DNA of 64,000 nt from Karstenula rhodostoma CBS 690.94. Taxonomy: Eukaryota > Ascomycota > Dothideomycetes > Pleosporales > Didymosphaeriaceae. Positions 1 to 13,500 of this stretch are shown here, piece by piece. The stretch spans positions 1,431,666 to 1,495,665 of the forward strand of contig MU001496.1 in assembly GCA_010093485.1 (NCBI GenBank), given 5' to 3'. Position 1 is the first letter of the stretch. Each line of letters opens with the position of its first letter. The translations under genes were made by a program, and so were the position numbers. Under the pieces are notes generated by a model. The model saw only the letters and a list, made by a program, of their open reading frames with translations. It ran no database searches and had not been told where the DNA came from.

Positions 1-460
1 TGTAGTTTGCAAATGCTGCTGCCGTGTCTGCCTGGCTTGGGCTCGTGATGTTGACTTCTTTTCCGGTTCGGAGGTCGTAGTTGGCTGAAACGGAGTCGGA
101 GCCGGATCCCGCGTCCGAGCCCAGGGTAATCAGGGGAACGTCGAACCGCGCGAAGTAGTCCCGGACGATTGTGAGGTTGTGGAAGATGATGACGCCCATA
201 TCGATTGGTGTGCCGGTTGCGGAATCGATGTATGTTTCCGCATGGCCTCCGATGCGATCCTTTTTCTCAATGACAATGACGGACTTGCCCTTGTCCTTGA
301 GGCTGATCGAAGCGTGGGTTCCTGCTGCGCCGCCGCCGATGATGGCGACATCTCGCTCAATGATGTCTGAGGGGTCGAAGTGGCCATAGTTGTTCGTCGT
401 TGATGGTGCAGCGAGGGTTAATGCCGCCCATGATGATAGGAGAAACGCTTGAGAACGCAT
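1..460 (-). CDS. Secreted FAD-dependent oxidoreductase (3' part outside window)
   Basis: The first 153 residues of a flavoenzyme are present; the C-terminus lies beyond base 1. The ATG is at 460-458 and is followed by a hydrophobic stretch (FLLSSWAALTLAAP) that reads as a signal peptide, so the enzyme is probably secreted or lumenal. From about residue 35 a dinucleotide-binding Rossmann motif follows: VAIIGGGAAGTHASI, then VIVIEKKDRIGGHAETY, the classic FAD-ADP site with the acidic residue at the end of the second strand and the GG doublet of NAD(P)-binding/amine-oxidase-like flavoproteins. The opening is typical of fungal proteins often annotated as beta-cyclopiazonate-dehydrogenase-like, but the substrate cannot be told from this fragment. 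No intron is seen in the visible part. The frame is open throughout, and no cluster partner is recognisable on the right side. Confidence 0.85.
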   Translation of the reverse strand, partial: MRSQAFLLSSWAALTLAAPSTTNNYGHFDPSDIIERDVAIIGGGAAGTHASISLKDKGKSVIVIEKKDRIGGHAETYIDSATGTPIDMGVIIFHNLTIVRDYFARFDVPLITLGSDAGSGSDSVSANYDLRTGKEVNITSPSQADTAAAFANY

Positions 461-1385
461 TTTGACGCTGATCACAGTGCGAGCGTTCGGTCAGTGTTAC
501 CCTCCTCAGAACAATGCATTGTCCGAATTTATACGAGCGCAATATGTCACTCGCCGATCAGTACTATAACAGCGCCGCGTTATTGCATCCATCTACCTAT
601 AGAATGGCTCGAGATTCTGTAGAGCAGTGCTGATGATCAGCTGCATGTATGCGGATTACTATTACCCTGTGGTGGCTGAACCACACGTTGGACGTGAAGA
701 TTGTCGCCGGGCGTGAAGTGTAAGCCCAGGCGAGCCCAGATGGTCTGACGAAGTTTCGTAACAGCGCTACGGGGTATTTAATGTCGACACGTGCAGTTAT
801 TAAACTTACGGGGCTCCAACTGTGCCTCTCCGGCCGATATAATACATACCCAGCTTACTGGCTAGCTAGAATTAAGGTTCGTATGACGTGAGCGCCAACA
901 ACGGGAGCATGCATAAGCGATACAGGCCCGGGGCATGTGGTGCCGCTCTCTGTACCCTATGTCAGCATCGCATGGTAGGTAAAAAGCATTAACAAGAGCT
1001 GGAAGTGGGGAGATATCCAGGCGAAGGCGTCTCGGGGGGTTTGAATTGTGATCGCCTGAACTCGCTAATTCGGTAGCTGCCGTCCTGAAGGGGATGTTGA
1101 GGTGTTACAAGAGAACGTGCCGAGGATGAGAGAAATTATTCAATAAATGCGTGCCAATAGTAGAAACAAGAAAAATGTACGTCTTTGTGACGCGATAGGG
1201 GGCTTGCTGGGAGGTAGGGGTTGGAGAAGTCGGTCAATGCGTAGTAGGACCTAGGAGGTTGGCAGAGCTCGCGAGGCATTAAACAGTCTACGAAGTAGAG
1301 CTTTTTCAAGGGTATATATGTTTTTGATTGTATAGTCTATCTAGGTATATGGTTCATCAACTCATTACAATATTCTTGACAACGT
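461..1385. other. Intergenic, no gene seen
   Basis: Both strands have many stops and no ORF with recognisable sequence. It holds the upstream region of the FAD oxidoreductase (read leftwards) and the 3' flank of the aldo-keto reductase. No repeat or RNA gene was recognised. Confidence 0.6.
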
Positions 1386-2332
1386 TTACTCATCGTCGCC
1401 GAAGAAAACCTTTACAGGCAACCAATCGTCGCCACAGACCTTGAACCTCTCGGTAAGGCCGGAGATGGCCTTCTGCTCCTCCTCGGTCAACTCCCAGCCG
1501 TCAACCTCGAAGTTGGCCTTGATCCTCGACTCGGTCACGCTCTTGGGGATGACGGATGTCCCACGCTGCAAGCCCCACAACAACAAGACCTGCTGCACCG
1601 ACTTACCCTTCTTCTCGGCAATCTTCTTCAGCTCCTCGTTCTTGTACAGCGGCGAGTCGGTCGAGCCGAGGCACGAGTAGGCGGTCGCGTGAATGCCCTT
1701 CTCCTTGAGGTAGTCGAGCAGCTTGGGCGAGGGGTTGTTAGGGTGCAGCTCAATCTGGTTAACGGCGGGGGTCGTCTTGAAGTCCTTGGAGGCGAAGAGC
1801 TTCTCGAGGTTCTTGATGGCGAAGTTGGAGACACCAATGTTCTTGACGCGGCCCGACTCGGGCAGCTTCTGCAGCTCGCGCCAGGTATCGGTGAAGTCCC
1901 AATCGGGGTAGTGCTTCTTCAGGTCCTCGGGGTCGGTAGATGAGGGCCAGTGCTGGGGTTTTGTTAGTCCGAGACGTGGACAAGGTGTCTGGAAGGATGT
2001 ACCATAAGGTAGAGGTCAACATAGTCGACGCCCAGGCTCTTCAAAGAGGAGTTAATGCCCTCTTCGACGCGCTTATGGTATGGGTTGTCGAGTTTAGTTG
2101 TGATGAATATTTTTTCGCGGGGTACACCGGAGTCCTTGATGCCCTGGCCGACCTCGTGCTCGTTGCCATAAGCAAGGGCCGTGTCAATGTGACGGTAACC
2201 GGCCAGGAGTGCAGCCTTCACGGCCTCGCGGACCTCATTGGGCTTGGATTGCCATGTTCCCAGACCAATCGCGGGGATCTTCGCGCCAGTGTTGAGCGTA
2301 AACGTCTCCTTGGTCCAGTTCTTGGGAGCCAT
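1386..2332 (-). CDS. Aldo-keto reductase (AKR superfamily, glycerol/aldose reductase type)
   Basis: Two exons, complement(1386..1952, 2003..2332), give 298 residues; the 50-nt intron (1953-2002) begins GTACAT and ends CCCCAG. The ATG at 2332 (MAPKNW) is preferred to a TTG five codons upstream. The protein is a complete TIM-barrel AKR with the catalytic tetrad at the canonical numbers: Asp50 and Tyr55 in [11 protein letters not shown], Lys80 in TTK, and His111 in LMHWP, which is rebuilt exactly across the splice. The cofactor loop is [13 protein letters not shown]. The enzyme reduces aldehydes or ketones with NADPH in the cytosol. It resembles the GCY1/glycerol dehydrogenase and aldose reductase groups, but the substrate is not decided by the sequence. 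It is divergent from the FAM192A-type gene, 392 bp away. Confidence 0.93.
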
Positions 2333-2724
2333 TTTAGAAAGATTCAACGAGTAAAATGTATAGAAATGGGTATCAAATAGATGAAGTGTCGAGGAAGTGG
2401 GAATGGGATGGAAGGAGGGTGCCAGACTTTTAAGGCCTCGCCATCATGGTCGCAATCGCATCGTCGCATGCGCATTTCATCATAGGCCCCAAAACATAGC
2501 CCCTCCACCCCACCGCACCATGTCAAGGGCGGAAACAACAGCCACCGGAAGAACTGCCGTGGTCCGCCTGCCACGAATCAGCCCCCGAGTTGGCCGCAGT
2601 GGAGACTAGCCCCATTTGGTTGCATCGAGTATCCCACCCGCCGATGACACGTCCGGTACGTACCTCAACACGAAAGCTATCCACAACCACATCCCGGCGT
2701 CCCGACGCGGCTGATTCAGCAATC
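2333..2724. promoter_or_regulatory. Shared divergent promoter region, AKR and FAM192A-type gene
   Basis: This 392-bp spacer separates two divergently transcribed genes and must hold both start regions. No specific operator could be named. The frame upstream of 2725 on the plus strand is open back to 2590, so a longer N-terminus for the right gene is not strictly excluded. Confidence 0.5.
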
Positions 2725-3444
2725 ATGTCCAGCGGCTTCGTGTCTGGCGGCACGGTTGACGCGCCGAACGAGCGCGACGACGAGTGGCGCGCCGCGCAGG
2801 CCGAGCTCGAAGCGAAGCGGCTCGAGAGGGAAGACCGCGACAAGCAGCATGACGGCAAGTCGCTGTTCGAGGTGCTGCAGGCGAACAAAGGTGATACCCT
2901 GCCCCTATGTGGGATTGCAAGGAGTCTGACTGACATGTTAGGTTGATTGAAAGCCGCCAAGCAAGACGCCTTTGAAGAAGCCACGCGCTTGAAGAACCAG
3001 TACCGCGCGCTCGACGACGATGAAGCCGATTTCCTCGAGTCGGTGCTAGAAGCTTCGCGGAAGAAGGAGGCGGAGGTGCGGAAGGATACGATGGAGCAGC
3101 TGGATGCGTTTCGCAGGCGGCGGGAGGAGGAGAAGAGGAAAGCGCTGGAGGCGGAGGCACCGGAGGACACGAAGGAAGAGGAGGCGCAGGCGCATTGGGT
3201 TGCGCATGGGCGGAAGAGGAAGAAAGGGCCCGAGTTGTTGAAAGGTGTGAAGCTGAGGAAGACGAGCGAGGCGGCGGATGACAAGAAAGATGCGGAGAAG
3301 AAGAGTGAGGTTGGGAAGGCTGCTTCGCCGACTGTATCTACAACGGGCGGGACATCGTCCAAGGCATCCGTGGCGCCCCCGACCAAGCCCAACAAGCCTG
3401 TGTTGCTGGATCTGGGATACGCGTCTTCCGACGATGATGATTGA
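2725..3444 (+). CDS. FAM192A/FYV6 N-terminal domain protein (PSME3IP1-like)
   Basis: Two exons (2725..2890, 2954..3444) encode 218 residues; the 63-nt intron starts GTGATA and ends GAAAG. The start is chosen because MSSGFVSGG gives the FVS opening of the FAM192A/NIP30 domain. The domain continues as a charged helix, then KSLFEVLQANK, and after the splice LKNQYRALDDDEADFL, matching the family's 'LxxQ..K..LDEDE..FL' core. The C-terminal half is a Lys/Glu-rich coiled coil (residues ~90-150) and a low-complexity tail ending in LDLGYASSDDDD. Animal members bind the proteasome activator PSME3 in the nucleus, and yeast Fyv6 acts in the second step of splicing; which role applies here is inference. 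The acidic end is typical of nuclear proteins. Confidence 0.85.
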
Positions 3445-4568
3445 GGGGCGTGTTGCACCGTGCACCCAGAGTGCCTGGCCCACGCAGCTGTACGGTGACA
3501 TCACGCTTTGCAGCTCTTGTCCATCTTCGCAGAAGCCCACCGACAGCGTCTTTAGCAGCAGTTCCAGCACGATGTGCACGTCATTGCCCGGTCACTGCGA
3601 GCATGTGTGTTCGCAGTCACCCCGACGTCGGAGCGTGAGGTTTGTTAAAAAATGCAAAGAACGGCTCCCTAATACTATCTTCACTGCGTTGACCGTGTCT
3701 TCCGATCCCAGTCCTGACCAAGCTTTCACTGTTTCACTATTTCCTTCACTGTACCATGTTCATCCAGCTCTCGCCGTGGTTGACAGCGGCCGATCTTGGC
3801 ATCGTTGGAATAAGGTAGGAACGGCTCACCAAACGCGACTTCCTTCTATGCTAGGCAGCGACTCGCATCCTGGCCACGTTGGCATCTCGCGGACCAAGAA
3901 CTCAACACTAAAAATTCGCGGCGGACGACGTCAACTGGAGTGCCGGCCGTGGAAGATGAGCATCTCGAACAGCTGCTGAGGCGACATGATTGGCTTGTTG
4001 CTGCGTTTGCCATCTGTGCACAGCGGAAGGCAGCGATGAGATTAGCAGCGCGTTTGGTGACTGGGCTGACGTGCTCGAGATAGGACGAGTGCGTACTTCC
4101 TGTGGTCTTGCACCAACCCTCATCTCTCTGCGACCGTTACCACGTTCACCATCGAGCTGGTATCAATGCAGGCGTATAACTTCCCTACCGTGAACGGAGT
4201 GTTGCAACTCGAGGTGAAGCCGGTATCACCAAACCCGCGGTCGCTCGGGAGGATGGATGCAACAGGCCACCTTGAACAGGGGATCTTTCCTGCTTCACTG
4301 ACCTTCTTGGTAATGTCTTATTGCGGTCACCGCTATATCTCACATCTTCGTTCAGGAGCGAATTGTCAGTTTCTCTTACTTCTCTCACCTCGCCCACAAC
4401 GCCACCTTTATATTCAATTGTCTACGCTTCCGTCAATCCTTTGCTCCAACCTCGTCGCAACACCCTCAACCCTACTTGTCGATCGACAGTTCTCTGTCGC
4501 AGCAGTCCGTGGTTCACCCATCCCCTCGTATTGGTTTTGTATAGGCCTTCGATCATACCTGCCGCCTA
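3445..4568. other. Intergenic, pyrimidine-rich upstream region of the DUF3638 gene
   Basis: About 1.1 kb without a convincing coding region. Long frames here (for example 3278-3979 plus) are shadows with biased composition. The last 250 bases are CT-rich, as is common just upstream of fungal starts. Confidence 0.55.
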
Positions 4569-7500
4569 ATGCCTTCAGCAGCCATGGCGGCTAACAAACG
4601 ATCGACAATCGAGTTTCTCATCAGGCACACAGTATTGCCTCCTAAACTCCCACCGGCCAACGATGCGGAACCTGCAGACGAGCGAGTGCTCCTGACATGT
4701 ACAATAGCGGCTTTGCGAGAGTTGCGAAACAACATCAGCCACGCAGAACCCGTACTCGTTCAAGGATTCGACTCTCCCATCTCCGCGATTGCCAGTCTTC
4801 TCGACAGTCGCAATGTGGAGGGCAATATTGCCGAAGAGCAGTTGGTCAAGTCTCTGCGCACGCTCGCCACCACTCATGATCCGGCTGCCGTTCCGCTGCA
4901 AGTGAAAGCGCAGAATGCTGGAATTCTCATCCGGAGACTCGAGGATAACATTGTGTTCGAAGTCTTCGAGCTCTCTCCTAAGGACGAAGAAGTAATGACA
5001 ACGAAGGGCAGACTTGTACGGTGCTTCCCTAATCACGCCTGCAGCATTCACAGCAATCGCTTGCTTGAGGATGGCTTAATGGAAGCCTTGGCTCATCACA
5101 TCGCGAAGCTCAGCTGTACTGAAGTTCCAGAATTCTCTTTCGGTGGCGGGAAGACAGGAACGAATTACACTGCATCCAGCACTCCAACGCACCCAGGTCT
5201 TGTCACAGAGTACCTCGTTAGCGTACTGTCCGCTCTCGGCACAGCTACACCCACAATCCACATCCAGAAACATACGCGCGAAGATGTCATCTTCTCCTCC
5301 ACTGGCCCGCCTTGGCGAAGATCGCCGCTCTGGCTTCTCATTCGCGTCGTCTTGCAGCTCGAATTGTCGCGATCTATCGACTTACCTCAGCTCGCGACCG
5401 CCATGTATAAAGCCGCTATAGCAACTATCTTGTCTACGATCCTCGACCAGGCGAACCGTGAACAGATCGACCCGGAACTCCTGCATGTGAGCTGTGTCAA
5501 GCTCGCTCGGCGGCTCCGAAAGATGAAGTCGATTCCAGGCGACCTATACCAGATCTGCGCCAACCCGATCCAAAGTATTTTGGTTGGAGTACACCGCAAG
5601 TTGGATGATTCATGGAGTGAGGCCATGGATTCTACACATCCGGATATCGACACGAGTGTTTTGTCAACATTGCGACTAGAGAACGATACCGTGTTGAATA
5701 TGACCCAGCTTGATCGCTTTTTGGAACGAATCCCGTCGCGGAAATCCCAACCCCAATGCTCAACCTTCACACCCGCAGCAGAATGTCCAGAGTTCGATGA
5801 CGTTGAATTGCTGTTCACGTTGGATGATTTGGATGAGGGTAGTGAACATCGATATTTTCGACTGTCGGTTGTCGAGAAATGGGTCAAATATCATCTTTCG
5901 TCCTGGACGGAGATCCACAAGTACGAGAAGAAGTCTTGTCTTCGATTATCTCGTTTGATCGTGGAGTATCATCGTGCTGCCGATTGCCTCTATTCCGATG
6001 CAGATTCACCAAGCGGACTATCGCTTATGTACATCTCCATAGCTGAGCTATGGATTGCCTGCGATACTTGTGCATGCGCCATATACCCTATTCTCACCGA
6101 GTATAGCTCGGAAATCGACTTTTCGATTCTCCAATCTCTATCGCTTCCTTTCAAGAGCCAGATGGAACGCCTGCTAGCCATCGAGAATTACATCAAGGCC
6201 CGTGAAAAGCGAGCGGATTCGAACATGCCTTCGTTGTTTCGCAAATTCGGACATCCCCAGTCCTTTGCTGCGCGGTTCTTCGATATGTCCAACTCACTAC
6301 AAGACCTGCGAGATCGAATTGAACGTGATGCAACGAACAAGCAGCAACAGAAGATCGAAGAGTTGGGCGAAAAGCTGAAAGAATATAAGAACCTTATATC
6401 CAAATCAGATGAGCTGGCTTGCAACAACCATGAAACAGTCTACCGTGGTCGAGGTCGAAAACGGAAAGCCGTGGATGTCTCACAGAAGTGCCGGAAATGC
6501 CAGTTGCGTGCAGAAGCGGGGAACATGCGGATCGAAGTTCATGAGTGGCCTCTGAACTCCAGCGAACCTTTGGCGAAGGCTACAGTCTTCGAAGTCCACG
6601 TTCCGGAATCGTACAGCTATTGGAGGGATGCGACCATATACTTACTGAAGGACGTTCTTCTTTCCGCGGCCGCCAAAGATACTACTTCTAAGGATTTGCA
6701 TACGGTTCAAGTTAGGGCGTCGTCGTACACACTTGACAACTACGACGGCTTGAGTTCATTCCGTAAGAGGCCAGAGAAGCAGCGTCTTGGGATTTTCTCC
6801 CGCAAGCAACCCGCCTTGGGTACCTCCAAGTACATCATGGACGGTGTCATGCTACTCACAGATGCAGATGTATGTGTAGAAAATGACCTTCCCTACCGAT
6901 ACTACGATTCCATCGACAATCTCAGCATGGTCAAATTGCAACCAACACTAAAGGTACAAAAGAAGTGCACTTATCAGGCGCCTTCCAGAACGCCGCAGCT
7001 CCAGCGCTACTTGAGAACTAACAATCAGGCCGACGACGCAACGCCTAATTCAGTCATGGCCTCCGTATCCGAATGTCCTCGTCATCTGTCCCTGGACGAA
7101 TACAAGTGCCTCAGCCTTCTCCCACTTGGTAACAAGATCAAGTACATGAATATCCTGACCCAACTTCGTGCACCAGTCGTCGACTTCACGAAGGCGGAGG
7201 CCCACTGTGTAGTCTATCAAATCATTCACATGGCGGGACCGCCTCAGGATCACGGCAACGATCCGGTCCGTGCGAGCGCACGTCAAGGTCACAGCATCCT
7301 GCATGACGAAGCATTCTGCCGCGTACTACTGCAAGAGCTGAATGCTACCTTGCAGAAAACCCAAAGCAACTGGGAGACGTGGCGAGCACTGGCTATTTGC
7401 GTTCTATTGGCCCTTAGAATCCTCGCGTTCACAGAAGCCCCCGAGATCCGATCACAATGCTTCGATTTTCTCGCCGCTGCCCGGCAGATTGCCGTAAGTT

Positions 7501-10500
7501 GGACAGATGCACTAGAGCTAAGGTTACGTACGATGAAAGACAACGCGCAACGGGCCGAGCTATCATGCAGGAAAACAGAGGTCGCCCTCCTGTGCATTGG
7601 CACTTGCGATATGGAATTGGCGCATATGGACGACCTACTCAACTCTCCGACTGCTGTTTCAACCTTGCTCCGGATGTCGATAGTAATACGAGAGAGCAAT
7701 GATACCATCTCCTCGGATCATGGCTCCCTTTTTCGTGCCACGCTTCAAACATGGAGGGCTCTTCTCCACCGCTTATCACCAATGCTGCGAGATGGTATAA
7801 CCTCGGGAAGGCTTGAACCCAATTTGAATTCAGCAGTCACAGCTGCGTGGGCGAACTTCGAGCCTCGTGGATCATGGAACGTACTTGCCGAACCAAAACA
7901 TCACTGGGCACACATCAAGAGCGGACTTCTCGATGTACACTTCAACCTCTTGACAGCCGAACTATTGGTAAATGGTTTGCCTTTAGCTCGTTTGCCAGAT
8001 GAGTACACCGAACACGAGACCTATATCGCGTTATTCAAAGGGCTTTCGATCGAGGTGATGCCCACAAACGAACCTGGTATGGATTTCTCTGCAAAACACA
8101 CACTACACGGCTATCAGCTGAGCTTCGGAATGAACAAGAAAAGAGACCATATGCAGGTCGTCGCGGCTCGAGGCGATGAGAAACTGGATCTTGTTCCACG
8201 ACACGTCTTTCGAGAAATACTTTCAGACACCTTCGTATATGAATATTTCCATTGGTACAGCCACGATACCGGGAGTATTGAATTTCGACCCTTAGACAAA
8301 CCATGGATCCCCAGTGATGGCTATTGGCATCTAAACAAGTCCGGATTGTATTGGGTCCTGGAGAACACAAGCTCAAAGCTCATATTTCCGGACAGCAAGA
8401 CCGGCACAACCATCTCCGCTATGTTGGAGCCCTTGGACATCCACAATCACATCCACATCACGGTCAATAAGGAATCTGCCGTTGTCTCTATTGCGCTTGT
8501 GAGACTACGGCTTGACTTCTATTGGTCGCCTGGAAGCTTTTCGATTCATTCTTGCCAGTATACTGGGAAGATCATTGATCCTAACCAGCGCATTGGCACT
8601 CTAGCAGGGCTAGTAAGCAAGTTGGTTCTACGAGGAGAACACGACGCTGCGGATCGAACGACCCTAATACCTGAGGGAACTATCGAGTATACCAAATTTC
8701 TCGACCACGTAATAGTCACGATTGATCCCAATACGACAACCAGAATCCACGACTATCATTTCGACGAACTTCTGCTTCGTTTGGAAGACAACGGTACCTT
8801 CCAAAGCAAGCTTCTTCTCTGTTACTTGCACGCTTTGACTTCGCACTTTCTCGTTGATCGGGCTACGGGTTTGACTGGGACCGAAGCCGCTCTTAAAATC
8901 TTGAAGTCGGCCGCAGTGTCATCCTTTGGAATGCTCAATGATGAGAACGTTGAGCTTCTCTCGCTGATTGCGAAACTAACACCTTCCCGGAACTACAATC
9001 CAGCGTCAACAAAGTCTACTCAGCAACTCACCTGGGATGATAAGTTACCATGTTTATCCCAGCATGGCGAGTTCTTTTTTCAAGTCGATCGCCTTTTCCT
9101 CCAAGCACAGAAGAATTCATTGCTTTATCCCAGCGATCTCCGAATCGAACTACCCAAACTCAAGTCGGTGCAATCTGACTTACTGATGAGGGACAATATT
9201 CGGTCGTCAACGTACCGTACCGATGGATTTGGGGGCGAGAAATTCACTCGTGAGTTCGATAAGATGTATACTGGAAGAGAAGCACTAGATCCAAACCGAG
9301 GTCAACGATGTGCCAACATCATCACCATGATACTGCGTGAGCAGGTAGCTTTGGTCGTTGAAATGCAACATCTGCAAAAGTCCCTCCATTTCAAGCACTT
9401 GAAGAACTGTCGAATTCGAGGGCCAAACCCACTAGAACCCACAAGTCTCGACTTTACCACGGAATGGTTAGGCTTACCTTCTCGTTTCCTTCCGCGTATG
9501 TGGTGCTCGCTACATGAATCATTTTCGGCTTCGCCTAAGCGCTTCGGTAAATTCGCTGTGATTATGTTTCTTTCGACATTGGCATTTGCAGACGGTGCCG
9601 ACATGGATATTGTCCAGGCTCTGGGGGCAATGTATACGGAGCCAACCTTGGGATCAATAGCTGTGCCTCAGCTGGCAGAGTCTGATCTCAGCCAAGGACA
9701 TAAACCTGACTTGTCAGAGATAGAGAACATCGTCCGAGGAAATGTACGGCTCTTCAACGATTGTCCCGAACGCAATCTACCACAACGACCGGGCGAGACC
9801 TGGGATGAGTGTTATACAAGGAAGACCATTCAGTTCCGCGAAAATCAAACTATAGCGGTCAAAACCTTCGCAGGCTCTATACATGCGCAATGGCCGTGTG
9901 AGAAGCCAACCAAACCAAACACTCAGAACGCACACACGTACATCAAAACGGAGGCCGTGATGGGTGTGTTTCAAGTCAAGTTCAGAGCGTGGCACGGTAA
10001 TCACCTGTTCTACCAGTACACACAGAATATTGCGGATATTGTTGGTGGTATGCGTGTCGTGAACGTGCCTACGACATCTAAACAACCCACTCGCTCCCCG
10101 GAGAAGCGTGAGAACGAAAGCAATGGGTGTTTTGGAACTCGAGAAATATTTGCGCTGCCGCCGCCACTCCCAGCGAATCTCACATGTGAGTACTACTGCC
10201 TTCGTGAGATAAAATGCGCTAATCAGCAATAGCACGTGAACACGGCGCATTCTACTGGCCAAGAAAACCAGTCCTCGGCATTCCTTTCGAAGATAGCAAT
10301 ATACGTAAGCCCCCTAGGGAAGACGACGGTCTGAACCTACTGTGCGACAATTTAGAGCAAGGGGCAGCGTCACCTTGTGAAAAGAAGTACGTCGCAGATC
10401 TTCGGGATAGTCGCAATTCCCTTGGATGCGGGCAACGGCGGGTCCGGATAATGACGGAAGAGCTGGAAGGCGATCTTGGAAATATATTACGGAATTACTT

Positions 10501-13500
10501 TCGAGCTTGTCAACGCTATGTCCAGGCTCTAGCTTCTGTTCTCAAGAGCGTCGTTGAATCCGGTAATGAGATCGGATGGGCCATCGATCACCTACCCCGG
10601 ATCACTCCGACTTTCTGGCTGCAACAACTCCACAGGGACCGATACGATCAACTGTCCCCAGAATGGAAGAAAGGCATGGTTGCCTTTGGGCTCGCAATAA
10701 CCGAGCTCCATCGAGCTCGACGGCTTCTCAATACATTCGATAAAGACCCCTCTAGTCTTCCTCAAGAACTAACGCACGAAGGTCATGAAAATTGGAACCC
10801 GGTGGACTTCCCAGAGATACTGCTGCTGGAGGTGGAGGGTGGGTTCTTGGTACGCAAGGTACAGGAAGACATTGCTAAGTACATGCGAGACCCCCCAGGG
10901 GGACGCAATGCGGTACTACAATTGAATTGCGGCGAGGGAAAATCGTCTGTTATTGTACCGATGGTTGCAGCTGCTCTTTCAGACAAAAAGAGGTAAGCTA
11001 TCGATATTCTCTCAATCCGAGGACACCGCTAACAATGCTTGAATTCTAGTCTAGTCCGAGTTTTGGTCGGAAGGCCTCAATCCAAACAAATGCTGCATAC
11101 CCTAATCACCACACTTGGTGGACTTCTTGGACGCCAGATCTTTCATATGCCATTCACAAGATCCCTGAAGCTTACAGCTTCGGAGGCTGATACCATCGGC
11201 GAGATCTTCCAGGAATGCATGCGCAAGCGAGGTATACTACTCGTGCAACCGGAAAACATTCTATCCTTCAAACTCATGGGCATCGAGTGCCTCATCAGTG
11301 GCAAAGATGATCTGGCTAAATCACTCTTGCGGACACAAGACTTCTTCGACAGCTTTTCTCGAGATATTGTGGACGAGGCAGATGAAAACTTCTCTGTTAA
11401 ATTCGAACTATGTTACACAATGGGGACACAGAGGCCAGTCGACTTGAGTCCTGAGCGCTGGAAAATAACTCAAGTCTTACTGCATCTGGTCAAGGAATAC
11501 GCGCCCCAGATCAGTACGATATTACCAACTTCGATCGAGGTACTCCAATTGGAAAAAGAAAAATATCCTCGTGTGCGTCTCTTACGCAAAGATGCGGAAG
11601 ACATGCTGCTGGACCTCATAGCGAAACGTGTCTGCGAGAACATATTTCCTTTCCTCCCGGTGGGACGACTGCCGCCAGCCATCCGAGAAGCCGTATTCCG
11701 GTACATCCGGATGCTGGAACCTTCGGACCAAGATATCAAGATTGTCGAAGACAGCAATTTCTTCAACGAGTCGACTAAAGGTCCCCTACTGCTCGTGCGA
11801 GGACTGATCGCTGGTGGCATATTACGTTTCGCTTTGACAAGTAAACGCTGGAAAGTGAACTACGGGCTCGACTTTACCCGGTCTCCCGCAACGAAACTCG
11901 CAGTCCCTTATCGCTCGAAAGATGCGCCTTCCGCGCGCTCCGAGTTTAGTCACCCTGACGTTGTCATTGCGTTGACATCCCTATCTTATTATTACGGCGG
12001 TCTCAACGATGAGGACTTGTTCAACGCGTTTGCGTATCTCCTGCGGTCGGACCAATCCGACATAGAGTATGGACTATGGGTCCAAGATGCCGATCGACTT
12101 CCGGAAGCATTTCGTCACTTGAGTAATATCAATACCGAAGACAGGCATCAATGCATGACTGAAGTCTTCCCCTCGCTCCGATACTCCAGAGCGACTATTG
12201 ATTATTTCCTATCACGTGTCATCTTCGCCAAAGAGATCCGAGAATTTCCAAGCAAGCTCTCGGCTTCTGGTTGGGACTTGGGCGCCGTCAAAGCAAATCC
12301 GACCACCGGTTTCAGTGGAACGAACGATTCGCGACATCTTTTACCACTCAGCGTACACCACCTTGACTTGGATGCACAAAAGGGAACCAACGCGATGGTC
12401 CTGCAGCAGTGTATACTCCAGCCAAACGCTTCAGAGCCACAAAATGCGGTCGAATTGATAAAGCACAGGATTGGTAGCGACGGTGCTGTCTCTGACGGAG
12501 AGCATCTCTTATCCACCCTCGACTCCCTAACTCCACCGGTTCAAGTGATACTGGATGTAGGCGCCCAGATTCTGGAATTGGACAATCATCAGGTGGCCCA
12601 AAAATGGATGGCTATGACAAGTAACGATACCGCCCAAGCTGTATTGTTCTTCAACGACGACGAAGAGCTGACTGTTCTCGATCGCACTGGAAGGGAAGAA
12701 GCCTTGCAGGTATCGCCCTTCTTGAAACGGCTTGACGAATGTTTGGTCTACCTCGACGAGGCGCATACTCGCGGAATAGACCTTCGACTTCCCAAGAACT
12801 ATCGCGCAGCCGTCACGCTCGGCGCAAGTTTGACGAAAGATCGACTGGTCCAGGCCTGCATGAGAATGCGGAAACTCGGGAAGGGTCAGTCAGTAGTCTT
12901 CTGTATTCCTGAAGAGATCCAGGGAAAGATTCTGGAATGTACATCGAAAGCCGCACCCACCGACATTAACGTCTCTGATGTCCTGGCTTGGGCGATCAAG
13001 GAAACGTGTGGAGATCTCAGTCGCTGCATGCCTTTGTGGGCGAGTCAAGGTCAGCGGTACGAAAAGCACAAAAATCTGCTTCGTGGAATAGCAACCACGA
13101 AAGAGGAGGCAGAGAGTTTCCTTGAAGACGAAGCTCAGACGCTGGAAAGTCGTTATCGCCCTAGTTCGCAGTCCTCAGACGCCAAGATTCGGACATTGGG
13201 CGAGACGAACGAAAACCTGCAGATGATTACGCAACGCTGTCGAGAGTTTGGAACGACGACGTCGAGATCGGCCACATTTCAAGAGGAGCAAGAACGAGAA
13301 TTAGCGCCGGAAGTCGAAGAAGAGCGACAGATTGAACGTCCCGCCCCCGCGGAACCCGAGCAGCATACCTTGGATAACGACCTAAAGCGGCTTTTGGATG
13401 AAGGTATTTTCGCCAAAAATTCCAGGACGTTCATTCCGGCTTTCCAAGCTGTGAAGGACGTCAGCGCAGCGAAGTCCTTCGACGTCGATCAATTTCCAAC

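Noticed and set aside
2333..2347. Upstream TTG start for the aldo-keto reductase
   Set aside because: The ATG at 2332 gives the usual AKR N-terminus and puts the tetrad at D50, Y55, K80, H111.
3278..3979. 233-codon plus frame overlapping the FAM192A gene
   Set aside because: Shadow frame of the true coding exon running into non-coding flank.
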